Source of the DNA: Amarolinea aalborgensis
GTDB taxonomy: Bacteria > Chloroflexota > Anaerolineae > SSC4 > Amarolineaceae
NCBI RefSeq assembly: GCF_900491745.1
Contig: NZ_UETR01000005.1
Coordinates: 248,001-312,000, forward strand
Reading direction: 5' to 3'
DNA length: 64,000 nucleotides
Both the position numbers and the translations under genes were made by a program. Below are positions 58,234 to 64,000 of this stretch, in pieces (position 1 is the first letter of the stretch; each line of letters begins with the position of its first letter). Under the pieces are notes generated by a model. It made no database searches, was not told the origin of the DNA, and worked only from the letters and a program-made list of their open reading frames with translations.

Positions 58234-59037
58234 TTAGCGTCCCAGCAGGGTGCCCAGGCCAGCGCCAAGCACGACGCCCAACAGCCCAAGCCCGGCCACG
58301 AGGCGTGTGTGCGCCGCATCGCGCACATCGGCCAGCACCTGCGGACCGCTAACCGGCCGCGGCGGCGCGTATTCCGGCCGCAGCAGTTCGCCCAAGATGA
58401 AGCCAGCCACGAGGCCGCCAATGTGCGCGTAGTTGTCTACGACGCCGCTCGTAAATCCATAGACCAAATTGAATCCGACAACCATCAACATGCTGCGCAG
58501 CATCTGCTGACCCGCTGCGCCAAAGAGCTTGCGGTAGCGCCGCAGATAGGCAATGAACGCGCCAAGCAAACCAAAAATAGCGCCTGAAGCGCCGGCCGAG
58601 AGCGATGGCGAGAAGAGGTAGCTGAGGAGATTGCCGTAGAGGCCAGCCAACAGGTAAATGATCAAGAATCGGTTGCGTCCAAAAAACCGCTCAACCTGCG
58701 GGCCGAGTTGAGACAGCGAAAAGCTGTTCATCAATAGATGAAAAAGGCCAAAATGGAGAAAGGCCGCGGTCAGGAGGCGCCACCATTCGCCGGCGGTGAT
58801 GAGCGCGTTGTATTTGGCGCCAAACAGCAGCATGAACTGCCCATTTTGGGTGGCGTTGCGCACGTCGAACACCACCCAGCCGATGAGTTCGAGGAGCAGC
58901 CAGACCGCGACAATCACGCCAATGAGCACGTAGCTCCAGAGCGGCTTGTGGGTCGGCAGCGAAATCTCCATCACGCCCGCGCCAGGCTCAGCATCTGATG
59001 GCGCTGGCGTCGCTGTCTCAAAAAAATCTTGGGTCAT
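58234..59037 (-). CDS. rhomboid family intramembrane serine protease
   Basis: A 267-residue protein with six to seven membrane helices. The catalytic serine is in LSAGASGAIFGLLGAFIAYL near residue 157 and the histidine in NYAHIGGLVAGFILGELL near 208; FGLFHLLMNSFSLSQLGPQV carries the helix-2 His and Asn of the oxyanion site. An acidic cytoplasmic N-tail of 30 residues comes first and a short C-tail follows. Substrates are not evident. It follows the gmk stop by 2 bp. Confidence 0.93.
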   Translation of the reverse strand: MTQDFFETATPAPSDAEPGAGVMEISLPTHKPLWSYVLIGVIVAVWLLLELIGWVVFDVRNATQNGQFMLLFGAKYNALITAGEWWRLLTAAFLHFGLFHLLMNSFSLSQLGPQVERFFGRNRFLIIYLLAGLYGNLLSYLFSPSLSAGASGAIFGLLGAFIAYLRRYRKLFGAAGQQMLRSMLMVVGFNLVYGFTSGVVDNYAHIGGLVAGFILGELLRPEYAPPRPVSGPQVLADVRDAAHTRLVAGLGLLGVVLGAGLGTLLGR

Positions 59038-59039
59038 TC

Positions 59040-59675
59040 TTACAGCTCAACCGGTTTCCAATCCACACGACATTTTTCTGCGGTGATAATCGCCATGATA
59101 CGGCGCGCGGTGTCATCCAGGTGATCTTCCTGGTTGACCACGACGTAGTCAAATTCGTTGACGCGCTGCAGCTCTTTGCGCGCCGTGGCAATGCGCAGCC
59201 GGAGCTGATCTTCCGATTCGGTCTTACGGCGCTGCAGGCGCATCACCAGCTCTTCTTCGGACGGGGCTGTCATGAACACGGTGACTGCGCCTGAAACCAC
59301 GCGCCGAATCGTGGCCGCGCCCTGCACGTCAATCCGCATGATCACATCGCGGCCGCTGGCGAGCGCGTCGCGCACGTGTTGTTTGGGAATACCCTTGTAG
59401 TCGCCGTACACCATGGCGTATTCGAGGAGTTCATCGTTGTCCACCATCGTGGCGAAATCGGTCATCGAGATGAAATGGTAGTCTACGCCGTCAATTTCGT
59501 TTTCACGCCGTGGCCGCGTCGTCGCCGTCACGACGAAGTAGAACGGCGCGCCCATGCGCTTCATGGCATCGAGGGTTGCATCCTTGCCTACGCCAGATGG
59601 CCCACTGATGATGACCAGCATCGGCCGCGGCCGCTGCAAATTATGATACCATTCGACCAGTTCGTCGCTTACCAT
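59040..59675 (-). CDS. gmk: guanylate kinase (with variant P-loop GKDAT)
   Basis: A 211-residue GMP kinase. ATP loop MLVIISGPSGVGKDATLDAM near residue 19 is complete except that the Ser/Thr after the P-loop Lys is replaced by Asp-Ala-Thr, a local variant. GMP site: TTRPRRENEIDGVDYHFIS, EYAMVYGDYKGIP, and IMRIDVQGAATIR, with FMTAPSEEELVMRLQRRKTE closing. ATG 59675 has AAAGGAA upstream; the longer frame lacks family residues. An rpoZ gene, the common neighbour, is absent. Confidence 0.93.
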   Translation of the reverse strand: MVSDELVEWYHNLQRPRPMLVIISGPSGVGKDATLDAMKRMGAPFYFVVTATTRPRRENEIDGVDYHFISMTDFATMVDNDELLEYAMVYGDYKGIPKQHVRDALASGRDVIMRIDVQGAATIRRVVSGAVTVFMTAPSEEELVMRLQRRKTESEDQLRLRIATARKELQRVNEFDYVVVNQEDHLDDTARRIMAIITAEKCRVDWKPVEL

Positions 59676-59760
59676 AGGTTTCCTTTGCTGTCTTTTCAAT
59701 TTGCAAAAAATGTCAGGGGTCGCAGGCCTCTTGCGCGCCAACAAGTGGGATCAACAGGGG

Positions 59761-59788
59761 TTGACAGCTTGCCAGTTGCGATTATAAT
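59761..59788 (+). promoter_or_regulatory. consensus promoter of the FmdB-type gene
   Basis: Perfect TTGACA (59761-59766) and TATAAT (59783-59788) separated by 16 bp, about 35 bases before the ATG at 59824. Expected to be strong and constitutive. Confidence 0.85.
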
Positions 59789-59823
59789 CTCAGCGTTCGA
59801 AACCTGACCCAAACGAGACGATC

Positions 59824-60222
59824 ATGCCGATTTACGAATACCAATGCCATCAATGCCATCGCCGCGTCAGCCTGTTGTGGCGCACTATGTCAGCCGCCGT
59901 CGAGGGCCAGCCAGTCTGTCCACGCTGCGGCAGCACCCAGCTGAGCCGCCTGATTTCCAAAGTGGCTGTGGTCCGTTCCGAGGAAAGCCGCCTGGACAAC
60001 CTGGCCGATCCCAGCAGCCTGGGCGACGTGGATGAAAATGATCCCAAATCCCTGGCGCGTTGGATGCGCAAGATGAGCGGGGAGATGGGCGAAGACCTGG
60101 GCGACGAGTTCCGGGAGGTGGTTGACCGCCTGGAAGCCGGCGAAGATCCAGAAGAGATCGAAAAAACCATGCCCGACCTGGCCGGCGCAGGCGGGGGCGA
60201 TGATTTTGGCGTCATGGACTGA
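59824..60222 (+). CDS. FmdB-family zinc ribbon protein
   Basis: A 132-residue protein. Residues 1-45 are the FmdB/CxxC_CxxC_SSSS-type ribbon: MPIYEYQCHQCHRRVSLLWR with the second pair in PVCPRCGSTQLSRLISKV, four Cys for one zinc. The rest is acidic and helical (MRKMSGEMGEDLGDEFREVV, EEIEKTMPDL) and ends in a Gly-rich tail. Members are thought to be regulatory or assembly factors; the exact role is unknown. It has a consensus promoter of its own. Confidence 0.9.
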   Translation: MPIYEYQCHQCHRRVSLLWRTMSAAVEGQPVCPRCGSTQLSRLISKVAVVRSEESRLDNLADPSSLGDVDENDPKSLARWMRKMSGEMGEDLGDEFREVVDRLEAGEDPEEIEKTMPDLAGAGGGDDFGVMD

Positions 60223-60290
60223 GTTGGAACAAGCCGGCCAGGTCAGACTTCCAACCCAGCAACCGCTGCCTGGGGCGGGCAGGCAATGGC

Positions 60291-60620
60291 TTAGAACTTC
60301 TCGAAGCGCTCCACGTTACATACGAACACGGTTGCGCCCCCGACCGCCACCTCGACCGGAATCGGAATATGCAGCTCGCCCGGCTCCATCACAGGCGGCA
60401 GCGGGTTGACATACTGTTTGCGCGTGTGAGAGCCTTCCCGAATCAGCCCCAGCGCTTCGTCCAGGCGATCGTCGTTGACCCCCAGGATGATCGTCGAGTT
60501 GCCCTCGCGCAAGAAGCCGCCCGTGGTGCTGATGACCGTGGCGCTGAAACTACGGCTCACCAGGCGATCTACCAAACTCCGTGCATCGTCGCTCTGCACA
60601 ATCGCCAGTAACAGTTTCAT
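60291..60620 (-). CDS. darA: cyclic di-AMP receptor (DarA/PstA, PII-like)
   Basis: A 109-residue PII-like trimer protein. MKLLLAIVQSDDARSLVDRL, SATVISTTGGFLREGNSTII with the c-di-AMP-binding TTGGFL, and the B-loop/C-terminal part VGGATVFVCNVERFEKF match the family closely. It reports c-di-AMP levels. ATG at 60620; the upstream frame lies over the 3' end of tmk. It follows tmk by 70 bp, the same order (tmk-darA) known from Firmicutes. Confidence 0.93.
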   Translation of the reverse strand: MKLLLAIVQSDDARSLVDRLVSRSFSATVISTTGGFLREGNSTIILGVNDDRLDEALGLIREGSHTRKQYVNPLPPVMEPGELHIPIPVEVAVGGATVFVCNVERFEKF

Positions 60621-60690
60621 AAACCGTGCCTCCAACGGAAAAAACCACCGGATCCACCCCATCGGGCGTAACGTTTTGCACCGCCCATTT

Positions 60691-61347
60691 CTAGGTAGAC
60701 TGCGCCTGACCCGGTTCTGCAAGCAAGCCCAGTCGCGCGGCGACCTCTGCGCGCATGGCGGCCTGCAGCGCCTGCACGGGCTGGGTGGCGTCCAGCACAC
60801 GCCAACGCGCCGGCTCAGCCTGGGCTAAGGTCAGGTAGCCGCGACGAACACGGGCGTGGAAGGCCAACGTTTCTTGCTCCATGCGATTCCACTCTTCGCC
60901 CGCGCCGGCCGCCTTACGCTGCAAGCCCACATCCACGGGCAAGTCCAAACAGAAGGTGAGATCAGGCTGGAGGCCGCCGGTGGCGAATGCTGTAATCAAG
61001 CGCAGCGTCGCCAGGTCGAGCTGACGACCATAGCCTTGGTAGGCCAGGGTCGAATCCGCAAAACGATCGCACAGGACCACGCCGCCGCGGGCCAGGTGCG
61101 GCCGGATGATCTGCCCCACGATCTGTGCACGCGCGGCGGAAAACAGCAGTATCTCTGTCTGCGGCTGCATCTCCCGGTGATCGCTATCGAGCAGGATAGC
61201 GCGGACACGATCGCCAATGGCTGTGCCGCCCGGCTCCCGTGTGGCCAACACCGTCTGACCCTGTTCTCGCAGCCAGGCGGCCAGCCGTTGAATTTGCGTG
61301 GTCTTGCCGCTGCCTTCAGGGCCTTCAAAGGTGATAAACAAGCTCAC
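60691..61347 (-). CDS. tmk: thymidylate kinase
   Basis: A 218-residue dTMP kinase. P-loop FITFEGPEGSGKTTQIQRLA at residues 4-23, DR-x motif VLCDRFADSTLAYQGYGRQL at about 91, REPGGTAIGDRVRAILL, and the lid region QRKAAGAGEEWNRMEQETLA are typical. It follows the SpoIIIAA-like ATPase by 3 bp, and darA is next downstream. Confidence 0.96.
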   Translation of the reverse strand: MSLFITFEGPEGSGKTTQIQRLAAWLREQGQTVLATREPGGTAIGDRVRAILLDSDHREMQPQTEILLFSAARAQIVGQIIRPHLARGGVVLCDRFADSTLAYQGYGRQLDLATLRLITAFATGGLQPDLTFCLDLPVDVGLQRKAAGAGEEWNRMEQETLAFHARVRRGYLTLAQAEPARWRVLDATQPVQALQAAMRAEVAARLGLLAEPGQAQST

Positions 61348-61350
61348 ATC

Positions 61351-62961
61351 TCATTCTCGGTAGATGCGCACGCGCCGCTGCGGCTCACGGCCATAGCTGT
61401 GCGAAACAAGATTGGCCTCGCGGGCCATCTGATGCTGCTGGCGGCGTACGAACGACGCCTGCGGCGAAAGATCAGCCGACGCCGCGCCGCCCAGAACGTG
61501 CTGAATGGCCTGGCGCGTCTCCTCGATCGCGACCGAGAAGGAATCCACCGGCGTCGTCGGCAGGCCGAACACATCGGCCAGACAGGTCTCCATCTGCGTC
61601 ACCGTGTTGGAGCGCAGGACGTAGACTGCAATGCCCCGGCGCTCAGCCTCAGCAATGGGCTGCGGCTGCTTGCGGTAGTAGTTCTTCAAAGTGATGACCA
61701 TGTCCGCATCACGCAGATCCTCGACAATTTGCACCGGTACGTGCAGATTCTGCGCAGCTTGCCGCAGGCGCTGTTGACCTACCCCATAGGCGTAGACGCG
61801 TCGCGTGCGTAGATTGGCGCCATTTTCGGCCGCGCGCGGCGGGGACATGGGCGCCAGCACCGGTTTGCCAAAGGCTGTCACATCGTCGTCATCGTCGTCC
61901 TGATGGCGGCCGCTGGACGACCACTGCGCTTGGCGAACGAGGGAACTGCTGGTGGCGCTGGTTTGCGTCTTTTCAATGCGCACCGTGCCGTCGGCATCGC
62001 GCCAACGCAGCTCGGCGGGCAACGCGCGCGCGCGCAGCAGCGCATCCACAGCCGCGGCCACGTCATGGTGAATAAGCAACCGCTGCCGATCTTGAATCTC
62101 GACCAGGATGTCGAAAGTGGGCGGCGCGCGGCGTTCGAGCACTGATTTCTGCGTGCCGCGACGCCGCGCCTCTTCGTCGCTCAGGGTCACGCTTTCGATG
62201 CCGCCCACCAGGTCCGACAACGTCGGGTTGAGCAGCAGGTTTTCCAGTGTGCCGCCGTGCGCAGTGCCGATGAGTTGAACGCCGCGTTCAGCAATGGTGC
62301 GCGCGGCGACGGCCTCTTGCTCGCGGCCAATCTCGTCAATGATGATCACTTCAGGCATGTGGTTTTCCACTGCTTCGATCATCACTTCATGCTGCAAAGA
62401 AGGCGTGGGCACTTGCATACGTCGCGCGCGGCCGATCGAAGGATGCGGAATGTCCCCATCGCCGCCGATTTCATTCGACGTATCTACAATCACCACGCGC
62501 TTCTTGTCCGCCAACACGCGCGCGGACTCACGCAGGAGGGTCGTCTTGCCTACGCCGGGGCGGCCCAACAGCAGGATACTCTTGTCCGACCGAACAATGT
62601 CTTCGATGATGTCAATCGTGCCATACACCGCGCGGCCGACGCGACAGGTCATGCCGATGATGTGGCCCTGACGGTTGCGCAGGCAGGAGATGCGATGCAA
62701 CGTGCGCTCGATGCCGGCGCGGTTGTCCTCTGTAAACTCACCGATACGCGCAACGACGTCTTGCAGGTCAGCGAGGGTGATTTCTTGCTCACTCAGGACA
62801 ACTTCAAAATCAATGAAACGCGCTTCGGGCAAGCGCCCCAAATCAAGAACCACCTCCAGCAGTTCGTCGCTCCGATTCTGCTCATGGAGGGCATTCTGGA
62901 TACGCACTGGCAGCACGGCCAGCAGCGCATTCAAATCATCTGTTATTTTGTAATGAGTCAT
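61351..62961 (-). CDS. SpoIIIAA/Ycf45-like AAA ATPase with C-terminal R3H domain
   Basis: A 536-residue ATPase. Walker A ILLLGRPGVGKTTLLRESAR near residue 131, Walker B with MPEVIIIDEIGREQEAVAAR near 205, and TAHGGTLENLLLNPTLSDLV follow the SpoIIIAA/Ycf45 pattern. A variable linker (residues 320-400) precedes a predicted Rossmann-like region (RRVYAYGVGQQRLRQAAQNL, IVEDLRDADMVITLKNYYRK), and the last 55 residues form an R3H nucleic-acid-binding domain (FVRRQQHQMAREANLVSHSY with R-x-x-x-H). A ribosome- or RNA-related role is inferred. It leads an operon with tmk and darA. Confidence 0.85.
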   Translation of the reverse strand: MTHYKITDDLNALLAVLPVRIQNALHEQNRSDELLEVVLDLGRLPEARFIDFEVVLSEQEITLADLQDVVARIGEFTEDNRAGIERTLHRISCLRNRQGHIIGMTCRVGRAVYGTIDIIEDIVRSDKSILLLGRPGVGKTTLLRESARVLADKKRVVIVDTSNEIGGDGDIPHPSIGRARRMQVPTPSLQHEVMIEAVENHMPEVIIIDEIGREQEAVAARTIAERGVQLIGTAHGGTLENLLLNPTLSDLVGGIESVTLSDEEARRRGTQKSVLERRAPPTFDILVEIQDRQRLLIHHDVAAAVDALLRARALPAELRWRDADGTVRIEKTQTSATSSSLVRQAQWSSSGRHQDDDDDDVTAFGKPVLAPMSPPRAAENGANLRTRRVYAYGVGQQRLRQAAQNLHVPVQIVEDLRDADMVITLKNYYRKQPQPIAEAERRGIAVYVLRSNTVTQMETCLADVFGLPTTPVDSFSVAIEETRQAIQHVLGGAASADLSPQASFVRRQQHQMAREANLVSHSYGREPQRRVRIYRE

Positions 62962-62998
62962 CCGTTTAATGCGAATCCTGGTTTGATCAAATGGGCAA

Positions 62999-64000
62999 TC
63001 AAAAGACGCCGCTGACCAGCCGCGGCAGGGGCATCAGCGCCGGTTCCGTCTCCTTGACCCGCACCACCAGGTGTTTGACCAGCCGCGTACGGCGCAGGTA
63101 AGGACGGAAGTTGCGGTCTTGCAGCATCGTCCGCAATCCACTTTGGTAATCGCGCAGCGCCAGGTAGACGGGCTGCGCCTTGCGTGCGGGGCGCAGCGCC
63201 GCCAGGCACCAATCCAACAGACGCTCCGCGACCTGCCGATCGCTATCCGCGCTCCACAAGCGCAGCCAGTGCCCGGCCGGCCCCGACAGCATTTGCACGG
63301 CTGCGGCCAGGCCGTCCACGCTGCTTGCCACGTACCCCTGGGCCTGTAAGCCTGATTCCCACCACGCTGGCAAGAAGCCGCTGCTCTCGCTCTCGGCTGC
63401 GCCTTCGGCCTGTTGCACTACCGGCGGCGTCACAGCCTGGTAGAGTCGTTGAAAGGCCCAGGCATCCGAGTCTTGCTGAGGGCGGATGCCGGCAGCAGGC
63501 TGACTCGGCGTCGCCGTCGTTCCATCCAGGCGAAAAATCGTCTCTTGTGTGTAGGGCACAAAACCAACCTGGCGAAACACATCGGCTTCGCGGCCGTCAG
63601 CCGGCACGCTGGCGAAGATCCGCTGTACACCATGCTGGCCGCCGTCCTGCACCATGCGAGTCAGCAGGCGTGTCCAGATTTCTTCCGCCCCCGGCCGTTC
63701 GCTGGTCAAGGCGGGGGCAAGCGCCAGCATGTCGCTTTCCGGGCGATCAGTGCGCTTGAGCACCTGAGCAAAACCGCGCAGCGGCCCCTGCGCACTCTCT
63801 TCGTGCAACACATACGTGGCAATCCCAATGCCGCGCCAGGGAAATGGCGCCATCATGGCAACCGCCAACGGACTGCGCGGACGCGTCAACGCGTGCACCA
63901 TGTCGAGGCGTTCGGTGTCGGGCGCTAATCCCTGCAGCAGCAGGCTGTGACGCAGGCCGAATGGCTCAACCACCCCTTTGACGGCTCCTTTGGCTTCCCT
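62999..64000 (-). CDS. GNAT acetyltransferase-like protein (5' end outside window)
   Basis: At least 333 residues; the frame is open to the window edge (REAKGAVKGVVEPFGLRHS before the GTG at 63973), so the start lies beyond 64000. It has two GNAT-like halves: an acyl-CoA-type fold around GIGIATYVLHEESAQGPLRG with ASVPADGREADVFRQVGFVP and YTQETIFRL, and a second half (GYVASSVDGLAAAVQMLSGP, RLLDWCLAALRPARKAQPVY, GLRTMLQDRNFRPYLRRTRL). The conserved Q/R-x-x-G-x-G/A loop is not clearly visible. It is common next to the SpoIIIAA-like ATPase only by position here, 37 bp away. Confidence 0.55.
   Translation of the reverse strand, partial: REAKGAVKGVVEPFGLRHSLLLQGLAPDTERLDMVHALTRPRSPLAVAMMAPFPWRGIGIATYVLHEESAQGPLRGFAQVLKRTDRPESDMLALAPALTSERPGAEEIWTRLLTRMVQDGGQHGVQRIFASVPADGREADVFRQVGFVPYTQETIFRLDGTTATPSQPAAGIRPQQDSDAWAFQRLYQAVTPPVVQQAEGAAESESSGFLPAWWESGLQAQGYVASSVDGLAAAVQMLSGPAGHWLRLWSADSDRQVAERLLDWCLAALRPARKAQPVYLALRDYQSGLRTMLQDRNFRPYLRRTRLVKHLVVRVKETEPALMPLPRLVSGVF

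Overview
The window is high-GC bacterial chromosome. The gene complement (short single-domain EF-Ts, SpoIIIAA-like ATPase with an R3H tail, STAND ATPases, many Thr/Pro-linker lipoproteins, RHS exoprotein, ChvE-type sugar importer, deoxyhypusine-synthase-like protein next to agmatinase) suggests Chloroflexota, probably an Anaerolineae/Ardenticatenia-like lineage. This is inference from gene style; no rRNA or tRNA gene was seen.

Layout. 1-3.5 kb: minus-strand translation/envelope operon rpsB-tsf-frr-uppS-cdsA, lacking pyrH. 3.5-23 kb: mostly housekeeping and metabolism, including an ECF sigma factor with a convergent zinc-finger anti-sigma candidate, a zinc-rich protein, recF, an FAD oxidoreductase, a retropepsin-like protein with DUF5678, agmatinase plus DHS-like enzyme, mreB, a sugar symporter, a deoxynucleoside kinase, a lipid flippase-like protein, a STAND regulator, a secreted hydrolase, an S51-like/CysRS-tail fusion and a mutarotase. 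24.1-24.7 kb and 40.4-40.85 kb: two copies of a non-coding mobile element with terminal inverted repeats and nested tandem arrays. 24.8-29.2 kb: photolyase, an AAA/PD-(D/E)XK protein and two divergent toxin-antitoxin-like gene pairs.

29.4-38.4 kb is an accessory zone. An AT-rich segment of unlike codon use (part of a lipoprotein, a degenerate M23-like protein, a Cys-rich secreted protein) and a resident lectin/GH16-like gene are each split by a different IS21-family element. Both insertions can be undone on paper: ends, target duplications (GATCC and CACGGC) and restored reading frames all agree. 38.4-42.1 kb: an ABC-F gene behind a leader with a consensus promoter, a 21-codon upstream ORF and an intrinsic terminator, then a DUF4177-like gene and a ParA-type ATPase.

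42.2-48.8 kb is a ChvE-GguA-GguB-type monosaccharide ABC operon with two anomalies: the binding protein is an in-frame tandem duplication, and the ATPase carries a third, diverged and circularly permuted binding-protein unit between its two nucleotide-binding domains. 48.9-54.7 kb: a 1948-residue secreted RHS/YD protein whose region after the RHS core is a roughly 240-residue stretch that is about half tryptophan. 54.9-64 kb: a methyltransferase-like membrane protein, a beta-helix/dockerin-like exoprotein, glyoxalase, YbaK, rhomboid, gmk, an FmdB-type zinc ribbon, and an operon of SpoIIIAA-like ATPase, tmk and a c-di-AMP receptor, ending in a GNAT-like gene cut by the window edge.
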